Notes: generated from the sequence alone by a model not told the origin. Shown: positions 1-10,341, numbered from the stretch's first letter. The stretch is DNA of 64,000 bases from Cruorifilaria tuberocauda (GCA_013365365.1 JABVXU010000032.1:124001-188000); one strand, 5' to 3'. A program made the numbers and translations.

Positions 1-593
1 AAGGCAAAGGAATAATAAATAACCTTATTAGTGCTTTTATCATGAGAAAACTCAAAAAAATGGGAATTGCCACACACTTTATAAAAACCTTAAATAAGAG
101 GGAGCAATTAGTAAAAAAATTAAAAATTATACCCCTTGAAATAGTAGTAAGAAATGTTGCAGCAGGAAGTTTTTGTAAGCGCTTTAACATAAAAGAAGGT
201 AAGAGACTTGTACCTCCCATAATAGAGCTCTTTTATAAAGATGACAATTTATCTGACCCTATGGTAAATGAAAATCATGTAACATATTTTGGATGGCTAT
301 CCTGCCAAGAAATAGAGGAAATTAAGATTATATCTTTAGAGATCAATAAATTCCTAATAGACCTATTTTTTAACGTAGTAATAGACTTGATTGATATTAA
401 ACTGGAATTTGGCAGATTAATGAGTAATAGTACAAAACTCATCTTAGCTGATGAAATCAGTCCAGACAATTGTAGGCTATGGGACATAGATACACATAAG
501 AAATTAGATAAGGATGTTTTTCGTTTAAGCTTAGGAGACCTAAAGGAGGCATACTTAGAAATTGCAAAAAGGTTATCACTAAAGTTAATTTAA
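1..593 (+). CDS. purC: SAICAR synthetase, 5'-truncated by window edge
   Basis: Phosphoribosylaminoimidazole-succinocarboxamide synthase, a cytosolic purine enzyme that joins CAIR and aspartate using ATP. The frame is open from base 3 and the ATG at 42 is internal: the codons before it read GKGIINNLISAFIM, as expected upstream in this family. About 196 residues are visible, so about 40 N-terminal residues, including the first ATP-binding strand, lie outside the window. Family signatures seen are VVRNVAAGSFCKR, LADEISPDNCRLWD and DLIDIKLEFGR. The gene converges on purM, with the two stop codons overlapping by 4 nt. No sign of decay. Confidence 0.95.
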   Translation, partial: GKGIINNLISAFIMRKLKKMGIATHFIKTLNKREQLVKKLKIIPLEIVVRNVAAGSFCKRFNIKEGKRLVPPIIELFYKDDNLSDPMVNENHVTYFGWLSCQEIEEIKIISLEINKFLIDLFFNVVIDLIDIKLEFGRLMSNSTKLILADEISPDNCRLWDIDTHKKLDKDVFRLSLGDLKEAYLEIAKRLSLKLI

Positions 594-1627
594 CTAAATA
601 CTACCCTCTCAAATGAATAATCATATGCATCATCAAGTTTCCCAATAACTTTAATCTCTTCTCCACACTTTTGAAAGTAATCTTTTACACTTTGTATGTT
701 TTCAGATCCTATAATTAATACCACACCAATACCACAATTGAATGTTTTTAGCATTTCTTGCTTTCCTATCTTACCTTCTTCTATCATCCATAAAAATATA
801 TCCGGCCACTTCCAAGAATTAGTATCTATATTTGCAAACAAATCTTTCGGAAGAATTCGTGGAATATTATCTATAAAGCTACCACCTGTGATGTGTGCAA
901 TACCTTTTATTTGGGGCATAATAGATAACAAAGAATCAACATATATTTTTGTGGGCTTAAGCAATACCTCTCCCCAAATCTGGTTATTCCATGGAGATAA
1001 ATCATTATAGTTTATACCTAAATTTTTTAAAATACAACGTACTAAAGAAAATCCATTTGAATGAATCCCACTTGATTCTAATCCAACTATATAATCTCCT
1101 GCTTTCATTGCACTAAGATTTGGAAGAATTTTATTTTTATTAACTACCCCAACTACAAACCCTGCAAGGTCATAATGACTATTGCCATACATTCCAGGCA
1201 TTTCTGCAGTTTCCCCACCAATTAATGCTATTTTAGCTTGCCTGCATCCCTCTACAATACCTTGAACTACAGAAAGCAAAACATCTTTACCCAGAATACC
1301 TATTGCAAAATAATCAAGAAAGAACAAAGGTGTCGCCCCTTGCGCGAGCAAGTCATTTACACACATCGCAACTAGGTCTATACCTACAGTATCATGTCTA
1401 CCTACTTCTTGAGCTATTAGTAGCTTTGTGCCTACCCCATCAGTTGAGGAAACTAGCACAGGGTGATCATATTTTTTGATTAACTTGGCAAAATCAAACA
1501 TGGCAGAAAATGAACCTATCTCACTAATCACCTCTTCTTTTTTGTTTTTTTCAACAATGAATTTGACTTCTTTCATCAACTTATTATACAGTTCAAGATC
1601 TACTCCTGATTTAGAATAGGTATTCAT
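590..1627 (-). CDS. purM: Phosphoribosylformylglycinamidine cyclo-ligase (AIR synthetase)
   Basis: Closes the imidazole ring by converting FGAM to AIR with ATP, a cytosolic step two reactions before PurC. The 345-residue length is normal for PurM. The ATP-binding and active-site segments are intact: DGVGTKLLIAQ near residue 66, VAMCVNDLLAQGA near 88, GGETAEMPGMY near 139 and GLESSGIHSNGFSLVR near 184. The gene is convergent with purC and shares 4 nt at the stops; such tail-to-tail packing is compatible with antisense overlap of the transcripts. No clear Shine-Dalgarno sequence precedes the ATG. Confidence 0.96.
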   Translation of the reverse strand: MNTYSKSGVDLELYNKLMKEVKFIVEKNKKEEVISEIGSFSAMFDFAKLIKKYDHPVLVSSTDGVGTKLLIAQEVGRHDTVGIDLVAMCVNDLLAQGATPLFFLDYFAIGILGKDVLLSVVQGIVEGCRQAKIALIGGETAEMPGMYGNSHYDLAGFVVGVVNKNKILPNLSAMKAGDYIVGLESSGIHSNGFSLVRCILKNLGINYNDLSPWNNQIWGEVLLKPTKIYVDSLLSIMPQIKGIAHITGGSFIDNIPRILPKDLFANIDTNSWKWPDIFLWMIEEGKIGKQEMLKTFNCGIGVVLIIGSENIQSVKDYFQKCGEEIKVIGKLDDAYDYSFERVVFS

Positions 1628-1760
1628 GATTATTTTGGAAATTTTACAGTTATTAACACTATATTAATAAACCACCACAAAAAGCACAATGAAATTCTCT
1701 CTCAATTGACTATCAATGCACTAACAATATAGGGTAATTTAAATTATTTACAATTGCCTA

Positions 1761-2410
1761 ATGAATAAAAACATCAAAAATGTATTATTGATAGCAGAGT
1801 TACTGTCAGGAAGATTGCTTCATGACTTCGCAAATTCTATGAATGGAATAATTTTTAGCTTAGAAGAGTTTGAAGAATGTGACAAGGATGATATCACATA
1901 TAAGGAGGCATTGTTGTTGCTTAGAGAGAGTTCTAATGATTTGATAAATAAACATAAAGTTATGAAGCAAGCGTATTCTTCTTCAGAAGATAATTACAAC
2001 TTCTGTCAGACGAAATCCAACATTGAGAATTATTTATTAAAAAAAAAGTAAAGTTTACTTGGGAGATAGATGAGCACCCTATAATGGGTAGGGAAGACTT
2101 GATTGAAAAAATAAACAAAATAATTTCGAATATGGCGTTAACCATAGCTAGTGTAGTAGCAGAAGTTGAATTAGTTTCTGTTTTATTAAGCCAGACAGAA
2201 GGTAAAACATTACTAACTATAAAAATTTTAAATAGGCACAAACCAATGAGCAAATCTCTAGCAAATAAATTAACAAAAAAAGATAATATCAATTTAAATG
2301 CAAAAGATGTTAACGTCTACATGACTTCTTTATTATTAGAGTATTATAATACTGAGATACACTGCTATTGTGAGAATAACTTGCTGGAAATAGGATTAGT
2401 TTTAACCTAA
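1761..2410 (+). pseudogene. chpT: ChpT-like histidine phosphotransferase, frameshifted in an A9 tract
   Basis: Two consecutive reading frames (1761-2051 and about 2030-2410) together resemble ChpT, the alphaproteobacterial phosphotransferase that passes phosphate from CckA to CtrA. The first frame carries the dimerisation/histidine region ELLSGRLLHDFANSMNG, where the phosphorylatable His lies in LLHDF near residue 21. It runs into TAA after the A9 tract at 2039-2047. The second frame is open across the tract (KFTWEIDEHPIMG) and continues for about 120 residues as a degenerate ATPase-like domain. A one-base length change in the A tract explains the break. It may be a pseudogene, a slippage-rescued gene or a sequencing error. 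The ChpT assignment rests on motif and size, so it is moderately sure. Confidence 0.65.
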
Positions 2411-3361
2411 AACAACCTTACTTGCTTCATAGAAGAAAGAAGCATCTATGAGTTATAAGTTCCTCAGATTAAACTTATTATATCATTCATTTTAGCACCT
2501 CATTTAATGCGCATTAATATTATATAAGTTTTAGCATTTCAAGTTTCTCATCTAAAAATAAGATACCATTTTAAGAACATTAACCTACTTTGTAATCATT
2601 AAGATCTAATGTTATTAGACTATCGTTTACTGCGTTTTTAACGGCAAGCTAACTAATGTTCTAATTCTTCATGAGCTTGCCCCTTATTACGAATTGAAAG
2701 AACTAAACTACCAAGTATAGTGGGTCACTTTTCATGGTTAATTTTATTTTCATACTCTCTTTTACACCCTTGATGAGAGAATTCGTGTTGATATTCTAGC
2801 TTATTTCAACACTTAAATAGGTATACCATAAGAGTTCGATTTTTGTGGTCGATGTTTAGCATTAGTTTTTACATGAAACTAACTATTGAAATTAGGATAT
2901 CAAGCCTTGTTATAATGACATAGTACAATATCCAGCTTGCTGACTTTATTTTTTATAAATAGGTCAAATATCTTCCATTGAAAGTCGGAAGCAATATTTT
3001 ATATAAGTTTTCTTAGGCAAAAGTCTTTGTTTCTATTGAGAATAATACTTTTTATGTAAGAAAAGCAATTGCGTTGTCAGAGTTTTTTATAGACTACTGT
3101 TTTGGTTGATATGATACCTCTTGCCTTCCAATTTTCATATTTACCATATTTACATATCTCTATGTTCAGTGTGTAATTTCTACATAAGGGCCATTACACT
3201 AAATTACATTGTAGTTACAAGACTTCAGCAAACTGTTGAATATAATAAGACATAACAGGTCATTAGCACTCAATTATATATTTTTTTGAGACACAGAATT
3301 CCATGAAAGGAGCAGAAAATTTTTATATTAGATTTGTTAAGAAAAACACTGTCAAATACTT
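2411..3361. other. Long AT-rich intergenic stretch upstream of oriC
   Basis: No intact gene is visible on either strand. An 8-bp inverted repeat, GGCAAGCT (2643-2650) and AGCTTGCC (2674-2681), encloses 23 nt. A second small inverted repeat (GTGTAAT/ATTACAC) lies near 3170-3200. The rest looks like decayed, stop-rich sequence and may include remnants of the gene that once flanked the origin. Confidence 0.5.
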
Positions 3362-3369
3362 AATAAGTA

Positions 3370-3378
3370 TGTGGATAA
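3370..3378 (-). promoter_or_regulatory. DnaA box, perfect match
   Basis: TGTGGATAA on the plus strand is the exact reverse complement of the consensus TTATCCACA. It is the left strong box of the proposed origin. Confidence 0.75.
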
Positions 3379-3417
3379 TGTTCAATCAACCTGTGAATTA
3401 TGTGTTAATACAAGATA

Positions 3418-3432
3418 TTAACAATTTTTTAA
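3418..3432. promoter_or_regulatory. CtrA-type binding site TTAA-N7-TTAA
   Basis: TTAA at 3418-3421 and TTAA at 3429-3432 are separated by exactly 7 nt and followed by C, matching the CtrA consensus TTAA-N7-TTAAC. The pattern is common by chance in DNA this AT-rich, so only its place between the DnaA boxes and near chpT makes it convincing. Confidence 0.5.
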
Positions 3433-3567
3433 CAAATTTTTCACTAGCATATACATAGCTATATAACAGAGCCCAATAATGATGGTTTTCCATAAGCAAA
3501 GATTACTAACAATCAAAACACTCCACTTATGCATAAAAATAGCAACATGTAAAAGTTATTAACATGT

Positions 3568-3576
3568 TTATCCACA
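3568..3576 (+). promoter_or_regulatory. DnaA box, perfect match
   Basis: TTATCCACA, the exact consensus, lies 110 nt before the hemE start and forms the right strong box of the proposed origin. Confidence 0.75.
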
Positions 3577-3685
3577 AATCAAGTAGAAAAGATTTCGTCA
3601 GACTATAAATTAACAACAAGTTCTTGAGAAACTTATTATTATATATAATCTCTATATACAAATGGAATAAGTAACTTTATCAGAA

Positions 3686-4702
3686 GTGACTAACAGCAAA
3701 GCTACAATAGCAAAAGTTATTAGAGAGCGCAAAAAAGGTTGCAGAACACCTATTTGGCTAATGCGGCAGGCCGGTAGATCTCTTCCTGAATATCAGGAAA
3801 TAATGAAAGGTGTAAGCAACTTTATGAGAGTATGTTACAATACAGATTTGATTGCAGAGATAACATTGCAACCAATAACAAGATTCGATATGGATGCAGC
3901 TATAATTTTTTCAGACATTTTGGTAATAGCTGATGCTTTAGGCTATAATGTAAGCTTCATACCTGGAGAAGGGCCAGTAATAAAGCCTATAGAAAGCTCC
4001 AAAGAGTTGAGAGGCTTACACGAAGTTGAAGGTAAGATTTTGCCAATTCTGAATGCAATAAAAATGGTGAGAAACAAATTACCGGAAGAAAAATCTCTTA
4101 TAGGATTTGCTGGAGGTCCATGGACAGTAGCTTCGTACATTATAGAAGGTAGAAGCAGTAAAAATTTTTCTAAAGCGCTAATTTGCCACTCAAGTTTAGA
4201 AGAAGTAATAGAACAAATAACAGAAGCAACGATTATTTATTTGATTAGACAGATAGAGTCTGGGGCGGATGTTATAAAATTGTTTGATAGCAATGCTGGC
4301 ATCCTTCCGTCATGGAAACCATTTAAAAAGTACGTTATCGAACCGACAAGGAAGATTGTTTTAGCAATAAAAAGTAAGTTCCCTGGGTTTCCAATAATAG
4401 GTTTTCCAAAATTTGCTGGAAGATTTTATAAAGATTACTGTGAGCAGACAAGCATATCTGCAATAAGCATAGATTATAGTGTATCAATAGAATGGGCAAA
4501 GAAAAACTTGAAACTTCCTTTGCAGGGAAATCTGAACCCTAGTCTTCTAGCCTATGATAAAGCAGGGGCAATCAAAGAAGCAAGACGTATAATGGATTAT
4601 TTGAAAGATCTACCTTTTATATTTAATCTTGGACACGGAGTTCTTCCCAATACTCCAATTGAGAATATTGCTGCATTAGTAAATTTTGTGAAAAATTATT
4701 AA
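3686..4702 (+). CDS. hemE: Uroporphyrinogen decarboxylase
   Basis: Cytosolic haem-pathway enzyme that removes four acetate carboxyl groups from uroporphyrinogen III. The 338-residue length is normal. The N-terminal signature [17 protein letters not shown] carries the substrate-binding Arg27 and Arg31; [14 protein letters not shown] carries the catalytic Asp; [16 protein letters not shown] and [11 protein letters not shown] are also family-typical. The start is GTG at 3686, because the only nearby upstream ATG (3662) meets a stop two codons later. The ribosome site is weak. It lies directly beside the proposed origin, the position hemE has in Caulobacter. Confidence 0.95.
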   Translation: MTNSKATIAKVIRERKKGCRTPIWLMRQAGRSLPEYQEIMKGVSNFMRVCYNTDLIAEITLQPITRFDMDAAIIFSDILVIADALGYNVSFIPGEGPVIKPIESSKELRGLHEVEGKILPILNAIKMVRNKLPEEKSLIGFAGGPWTVASYIIEGRSSKNFSKALICHSSLEEVIEQITEATIIYLIRQIESGADVIKLFDSNAGILPSWKPFKKYVIEPTRKIVLAIKSKFPGFPIIGFPKFAGRFYKDYCEQTSISAISIDYSVSIEWAKKNLKLPLQGNLNPSLLAYDKAGAIKEARRIMDYLKDLPFIFNLGHGVLPNTPIENIAALVNFVKNY

Positions 4703-4771
4703 TACAATAACAAAATTTCTCGCTTTTTTGCTGAACATAGTTTATTATCTTAATTTAACTTTAGTAAGATT

Positions 4772-5965
4772 ATGTTAAGACTTGCAAAAAGAATGTCCTT
4801 GATAAAATTATCACCTACAGTTGCTGTAACTGATAAGGTAAGCAGGTTAAAAAATGAGGGCAAAAAGATCTGCATTTTATCTGCAGGAGAACCAGATTTT
4901 GATACTCCTTACCATATAAAGAAAGCAGCTATCCAAGCAATAAATGATGGTAAGACCAAGTACACTGCTGTCGATGGGACATATGAACTTAAGGAAGCAA
5001 TAATTAATAAGTTAAAAAGAGATAATAATCTTGAATATACACTTAGCCAAATCTGTGTTGGTGCTGGTGCTAAGCAAGTGCTGTTTAACTTGTTTATGGC
5101 AACGATTAACCATGGAGATGAAGCTATAATTCCTGCTCCATGTTGGGTTTCATATGTTGACATGGTAAGTCTCTTTGGTGGGTTACCAATTGTTGTGGAG
5201 TGCATGGGAAATTTTAAGCTAACACCAAAGTTGTTAAGAAGTAAGATAACTAGTAAGACTAAATGGCTAGTTCTTAATTCACCAAATAATCCAGCAGGTG
5301 TTGTGTATACATATGGTGAATTAAAAGAAATAGCACAGATACTACTTGAACATCCACATGTGAACATTATTACAGATGATATTTACGAGCATATAGTGTA
5401 CGATGAAAAGTTTTTTACTATTGCTCAAGTTGAGCCAAAGCTTTATGAAAGGGTTTTTGTAGTCAATGGAGTATCAAAAGCTTATGCGATGACGGGCTGG
5501 AGAATAGGCTATATTGCTGGTAGAAGTGATATAATAAAAGCTATTTCTGTGCTGCAATCTCAAAGCACTTCTAACCCAAATTCAATAGCACAAGCAGCAG
5601 CTGTTGAAGCATTAAACGGTAATCATGCTTTCTTGAAAGAAAGAGTGAAAACTTTTAAAAGTCGCAGAGATTTTGTAGCTCAAAAGTTGAGCTCTGTTTC
5701 AGGACTATCAACGTTTACTCCACAAGGTGCATTCTATTTGTTCATTTCATGTAAAAATCTATTAGGTAAGAGTACAAAAAGTGGTAAAATAATAAATAAT
5801 GACCTTGATTTCGCTGAGTATTTGTTGGAAGATCATTTAGTTGCTGTAGTTCCAGGGGTTGCATTCAGTCTAAAAAATTTTATCAGAGTTTCTTATGTAA
5901 CCTCTCAGGATCAGTTAGAAATTGGGTGCAACAATATTATAAAAGCATGTGAAATGCTGAGTTAA
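4772..5965 (+). CDS. aspC: Aspartate aminotransferase (class I PLP enzyme)
   Basis: Transfers amino groups between aspartate and 2-oxoglutarate in the cytosol, linking the TCA cycle to amino-acid and nucleotide synthesis. The 397-residue protein has the subfamily I-gamma look of alphaproteobacterial enzymes. The PLP lysine is Lys236 in VSKAYAMTGWRIGY, with LNSPNNPAG (about 168-176) and the cofactor-binding DD near 202. ATG at 4772 fits the family N terminus. It may share a transcript with hemE (69-nt gap). Substrate specificity is inferred from family resemblance; the symbol could equally be aspB. Confidence 0.92.
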   Translation: MLRLAKRMSLIKLSPTVAVTDKVSRLKNEGKKICILSAGEPDFDTPYHIKKAAIQAINDGKTKYTAVDGTYELKEAIINKLKRDNNLEYTLSQICVGAGAKQVLFNLFMATINHGDEAIIPAPCWVSYVDMVSLFGGLPIVVECMGNFKLTPKLLRSKITSKTKWLVLNSPNNPAGVVYTYGELKEIAQILLEHPHVNIITDDIYEHIVYDEKFFTIAQVEPKLYERVFVVNGVSKAYAMTGWRIGYIAGRSDIIKAISVLQSQSTSNPNSIAQAAAVEALNGNHAFLKERVKTFKSRRDFVAQKLSSVSGLSTFTPQGAFYLFISCKNLLGKSTKSGKIINNDLDFAEYLLEDHLVAVVPGVAFSLKNFIRVSYVTSQDQLEIGCNNIIKACEMLS

Positions 5966-7092
5966 TTTTTTTGTATTTCTTAATAATAGAATGAAATTAA
6001 TATGTAATAAGGTGTACTTGGTATCGATTATTTTGCTGAAAATAACAGAATTGCAACTCTAAAATGATAGTAGCCTTTGCCTACATTATACTCGTGATAT
6101 CCATTCTGTTTTATGCTTTTATATATTTTTATTCTTTCTTATTAGCAAGAAAGCATATCTTTTTTTTATAATTTATACATAATTTTAGCTATACAATAAT
6201 CTATGTATCTTAACTGAAATTAAAGTTATTTTAATGATACAGTTAGTTTTCACTTATTTTGGTAGAATTAAGCATTGACAGGTCTGAAAGTTTTTACTAG
6301 TGAATGATTAGGAATCTGTCATATAAAAATTTGATCGAGATAGGTTGAATTATATGTTTTTCATATTAAAAATTTATCCAGTGGTCTTTACTTCTCTTAG
6401 TTTTTTTTAATTGATGATGTTTACTACTGCATTTTATAATACAATTTACTTTTTAGTAAATGTTTAAAAGGTTCAGTGTTGATATCTACAAAGCTAGTAA
6501 ATCTCATTAAACATTGAATCTTTATATGCACTTTCTGTATCTTTAGTTATAGCCTTTGTTTGATTTGCTCATGATAGTTCTATTATCTCACCCACTAAAG
6601 TTATGTGTTTTATATGATATATCTTTTTATACAAATTAGAGAAGTTTTACTTAGCATGTTCTTATATGATTTTACAGCGTGTTGTAACGTCCTAGTCATC
6701 TGACTTGTTTTAGCATTACATTATTTTATATATAAGATAGTTAATAATCAATCAAATATAATATCTCTGATACTAGATTGTACTATTAAAGGCAAATTTA
6801 TTATGAAATATAGAGCATGGTAAAATGAGTTTTATAAAAAAATAAAGTTTTAGGTGAAATTATGAATATTTTACTTATCTATAGTATGGCTTTATTATTT
6901 TATTCACAGACCAGTTATATAGATAGTAAAAAAGATCATAAATTAAAGTGAAAAGCCTTTTTGAAAAATGTTCTATTGGTTGTAATAACTATGGATTTGA
7001 CTTTGCTATACTTTAATAAGTTGGAAAAATATTTATGTGAATGTTGCTTTTAATAGCCGGACCATCTACAATGCTAAGTTTGAGACAAGATT
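5966..7092. other. 1.1-kb intergenic stretch, mostly decayed
   Basis: Apart from one 29-codon open frame at 6862-6951, listed separately, no coding frame, RNA gene or repeat was recognised. Stops are frequent in all frames and the DNA is extremely AT-rich. It separates the aminotransferase from the MFS transporter and may hold the promoter of the latter. Confidence 0.5.
6862..6951 (+). CDS. Possible 29-residue membrane peptide or gene remnant
   Basis: A short frame with AGGTG 5-6 nt before the ATG starts with a hydrophobic run (MNILLIYSMALLFYS) followed by a polar lysine-rich tail. It could be a genuine small membrane peptide or the surviving start of a decayed gene. Nothing but the ribosome site and composition supports it. 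Confidence 0.22.
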   Translation: MNILLIYSMALLFYSQTSYIDSKKDHKLK

Positions 7093-8304
7093 ATGACACA
7101 TAGAGTTTTTTTGATATGGATGTTAGCATCACTCTTTTATGCATACCAATATGTATTGCGTGTAATTCCAAATATAATAGCACCTGAGTTAATGACGAAG
7201 TTTAACGTAAATGTAATGGATATTGGTCAATTTAGTGGAATATACTATTTGGGATATACATTAGCACATATACCTGTTGGTCTTTTGCTTGATAGATCTG
7301 GACCAAAGCTCACTTTACCTATATGTACTGTTTTAACATTTGTTGGTGCATTGCCACTTGTATGTTTTGATGAGTGGTATCCCTCAATACTTGGTAGAAT
7401 AATCGTTGGGGTTGGATCATCTGCTTCAGCAATTGCAATATTCAAAATTGCAAGCATGCATTTCCCTCAGGGGAAGTCAGAAAAAATGACAAGTTTATCT
7501 ATAATAATAGGGTTATTAGGAGCTATTTATGGTGGATTACCTCTAGATTTCTTACTTAATAAGTTTGGTTGGGATAGCGTTATATATACTTTCTCAGCAT
7601 TTGGTTGTTTACTCGCATTATTGTTATTTTTTGCAATACCAAGTGATAATGCACAAAAAGATGTAAATGGTAATATACTTCAAGACTTAAAGGCGGTACT
7701 TTGTAACAAACATATTGTTCTAATTAGCTTTTTTGGTAGTTTGATGATTAGTCCATTAGAGGGTTTTGCTGATGGTTGGGTAAGACCTTTCTTGTGTGAA
7801 GTGTATCAGTTCACAGGAGATTTAGCATCTTCTCTTTCTTCTTTCATATTTATAGGTTTTGGAGCTGGAGCATTTTTTTTAGCTTTCTTACTAGAAAAAT
7901 ATCCAAGTAGGCACTATGAAGTGATCATAGCATGTTCTATTGCGATGATCTTGAGCTTTCTTTTGCTTTTTACACAGTCTGGTGGCTTATATATTGTGCT
8001 TCCTACACTTTTCATTGTTGGCTTTGCATCTGGGTATCAGGTAGTTACCGTTTACAAAGCAATAAGCTATGTATCCACTAATCTAGTAGGTTTAGCTACA
8101 GCTGTTTCAAATATGATAATTATGATTTTTGGTTATTTTTCTCATGTCGGAATTGCAAAAATAATAAATTTTTACTGGGATGGAACGATGATACATGGAA
8201 ATCCTGTATATAGTCCTGAACTACTAATAAAGGCAATGTCAATTATTCCTGTGTGTCTCCTTTTTGCTATTTTTGGATTTATGTGGTTAAGGAAACAGTC
8301 TTAA
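7093..8304 (+). CDS. MFS transporter, 12 membrane segments
   Basis: An integral inner-membrane permease of the major facilitator superfamily. In its 403 residues I see about 12 hydrophobic segments. The superfamily loop motif after helix 2 is present as GLLLDRSGPKLTLP (about residues 63-76), preceded by the helix-4-like GRIIVGVGSSASAIAIFKI segment. The substrate cannot be read from sequence; metabolite/H+ symport or osmolyte uptake are both possible, and the family is used in Rickettsiales to import host metabolites. ATG at 7093 fits the first hydrophobic helix. It lies 58 nt upstream of glyA and may be co-transcribed with it. Confidence 0.85.
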   Translation: MTHRVFLIWMLASLFYAYQYVLRVIPNIIAPELMTKFNVNVMDIGQFSGIYYLGYTLAHIPVGLLLDRSGPKLTLPICTVLTFVGALPLVCFDEWYPSILGRIIVGVGSSASAIAIFKIASMHFPQGKSEKMTSLSIIIGLLGAIYGGLPLDFLLNKFGWDSVIYTFSAFGCLLALLLFFAIPSDNAQKDVNGNILQDLKAVLCNKHIVLISFFGSLMISPLEGFADGWVRPFLCEVYQFTGDLASSLSSFIFIGFGAGAFFLAFLLEKYPSRHYEVIIACSIAMILSFLLLFTQSGGLYIVLPTLFIVGFASGYQVVTVYKAISYVSTNLVGLATAVSNMIIMIFGYFSHVGIAKIINFYWDGTMIHGNPVYSPELLIKAMSIIPVCLLFAIFGFMWLRKQS

Positions 8305-8362
8305 AATCTCTTCTTGTAACTAGTGTGCATTTTAGTATATTAGATTGGGTGAGGTTTAATTT

Positions 8363-9640
8363 ATGATAAGTGTTTCAAGAGGGATTTATAGTTTTAAGAG
8401 TGATTTAAAATTTTTTGATAGGGAAATTTATCAATCTTCAATAAAAGAATTACAACGTCAAAGATCACAACTGCAACTGATTGCATCGGAAAACTTTGCA
8501 AGCAGAGCAGTAATGGAGGCACAGGGTTCCTTTTTAACTAATAAATATGCAGAAGGTTATCCAGGAAAAAGATACTACTGTGGCTGTGAGTATGTCGATG
8601 AGGTTGAGAATCTTGCTATAAGAAGACTTTGTAAGCTGTTTGGTGTTAAATTTGCAAATGTTCAGCCTCACTCTGGTTCTCAGGCAAACCAAGCAGTGTT
8701 TGCTTCACTACTCGCTCCAGGAGACACAATACTTGGCTTATCGCTAAGTTGTGGTGGTCATTTGACTCATGGTGCAACACCTAACTTTTCTGGTAAATGG
8801 TTTAAAGCAATTCAGTACTCGGTTAACCGAGATACTTACTTACTTGATATGGATGAAGTAGAAAAATTGGCTCTAGAGCATAAGCCAAAGTTAATTATAG
8901 CTGGTGCTTCTGCCTATCCAAGAAGAATAGATTTTAAACGCTTTCGTGAGATTGCAGATGAGATTGGTGCATACTTGCTTGCTGATATTGCTCACTATGC
9001 AGGGCTTATCGCTGCAGGTGAGTACCCATCACCTGCTGAATATGCACATGTTATAACTTCTACAACTCACAAAACTTTACGCGGTCCTCGTGGTGGAGTA
9101 ATAATGACAAATGATGAAGCATTGTATAAAAAAATTCAGTCTTCAGTTTTTCCAGGATTACAAGGCGGGCCACTTATGCATGTGATAGCTGCAAAAGCTG
9201 TTGCATTCAAGGAAGCATTAGCGCCAGAATTCAAAACTTATAGCAAAAGTGTTATTAAGAATGCTAAAGTGCTAGCTCAAGCACTGCAAGAGCATGGGTT
9301 AAATATTATAACTGGTAACACTGATTCTCACATAGTGCTGATTGACTTAAGACCAAAGAAGTTAACTGGGAAAAGTGTTGTAGATAGTCTTGAGAGGGCC
9401 AGTATAATCTGTAATAAAAACTCTATACCATTTGATACAGAAAAACCAACTATTGCTTCAGGTCTACGTTTTGGCACTGCTGCTGAAACAACACGTGGAC
9501 TTGAAGCAAAAAATTTCAAAGAGATAGCTAGCCTAATAAATAAGATAATTCATGGACTAGTTAATGGATATAGCTCGAATGTTGAAAGAGAAGTAAAAAA
9601 GGAAGTTGAGAAAATTTGTAGTAATTTTCCTATTTATTAA
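8363..9640 (+). CDS. glyA: Serine hydroxymethyltransferase
   Basis: PLP enzyme converting serine and tetrahydrofolate to glycine and methylene-THF; its one-carbon product feeds the PurN formyl step encoded at 20.1 kb. The 425-residue length is typical. It shows IASENFAS (about 40-47), the substrate region [28 protein letters not shown], and the Schiff-base Lys237 in [17 protein letters not shown] at 8363 is kept, although about 15 residues precede the usual family start and an internal start is possible. The sequence looks intact. Confidence 0.96.
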   Translation: MISVSRGIYSFKSDLKFFDREIYQSSIKELQRQRSQLQLIASENFASRAVMEAQGSFLTNKYAEGYPGKRYYCGCEYVDEVENLAIRRLCKLFGVKFANVQPHSGSQANQAVFASLLAPGDTILGLSLSCGGHLTHGATPNFSGKWFKAIQYSVNRDTYLLDMDEVEKLALEHKPKLIIAGASAYPRRIDFKRFREIADEIGAYLLADIAHYAGLIAAGEYPSPAEYAHVITSTTHKTLRGPRGGVIMTNDEALYKKIQSSVFPGLQGGPLMHVIAAKAVAFKEALAPEFKTYSKSVIKNAKVLAQALQEHGLNIITGNTDSHIVLIDLRPKKLTGKSVVDSLERASIICNKNSIPFDTEKPTIASGLRFGTAAETTRGLEAKNFKEIASLINKIIHGLVNGYSSNVEREVKKEVEKICSNFPIY

Positions 9641-10341
9641 CTTTAATAAAGTATATTACTTACTAGCATCAAGCGTGTATAGAGCTAAATGGATATTTTG
9701 ATTTGTATAATAGAACATGTTATCCAACTGTGTGATATAGAGTCTAGCCAACCAGGGGGGTAACTCTTATTGAGTAATTAAGAAACAAAATCTAGTTTAA
9801 AGATCTAGATTGTGGTATCATGTCCTAGAATTGTAGAATTGATTGAAAAAATATTGTAGTGCGCCATCAGGTAGCTTACTTCCTTTAAGAAAGGAGTTTA
9901 TCTTTTTTCATATCTAGAATTGCTTTTCATAAATTATCTTTGCTTATTTGCTTGGAATGATCTGTTAGATTTACTTATACTTTCCACTTATTGGAAAGTG
10001 TATGAAAATGTTTTATTTTCATAAATACTAAATTTGTATAAATCCCATGAGGGCTTATTTTTTTAAAATTTTCTTTCTTCTACTCAAGTCCAGAATAAGT
10101 AGTGTTACAGATTGCTTTAGCTATAAATACAAGAGCTTTGCTAAGCAAAAAAGGGCAAATGAGGTTGATACTCGTATTTGCTTTTTGCATATGGAAGATA
10201 CGTTAATACTTGTATTAATATATAACACAATGTTTATTGTTCATAATTCTGGATTAAGTTTTACTCCTACTATATGCTGCTCTTATTCTGCTTTTTCTTA
10301 AAGTTACAATAGAAGTAAGTGGTAAGGTTATTTAATAGTGA
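9641..10341. other. Intergenic stretch with one hairpin
   Basis: No gene is recognised. A stem-loop at 9979-9999 (ACTTTCC/GGAAAGT, 7-nt loop, extendable by A-T and G-T pairs) is followed by a T-rich segment. It is about 340 nt past glyA, so its role as a terminator is doubtful. The open frame at 10047-10301 has no family features or ribosome site and is not called. Confidence 0.45.

Larger units (their letters stand above)
3362..3660. other. Probable chromosomal replication origin (oriC)
   Basis: Two perfect DnaA boxes in opposite orientation lie 190 nt apart: TGTGGATAA at 3370-3378 and TTATCCACA at 3568-3576. Weaker one-mismatch boxes occur at 3392-3400 (TGTGAATTA) and 3527-3535 (TTATGCATA). 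Between them is a very AT-rich segment (3404-3445) that could be the unwinding element and contains TTAA-N7-TTAA, the CtrA recognition pattern. hemE starts about 100 nt further on, and in Caulobacter and Rickettsiales the origin lies next to hemE. Limits are approximate; replication polarity was not tested. Confidence 0.75.

Noticed and set aside
2643..2681. GGCAAGCT/AGCTTGCC as transposon end repeats
   Set aside because: No transposase or target duplication around it; the arms are only 23 nt apart.
10047..10301. 84-codon plus-strand open frame after glyA
   Set aside because: Low-complexity Phe/Leu/Ser-rich sequence, no ribosome site, no family features, in AT-rich gene-poor DNA.
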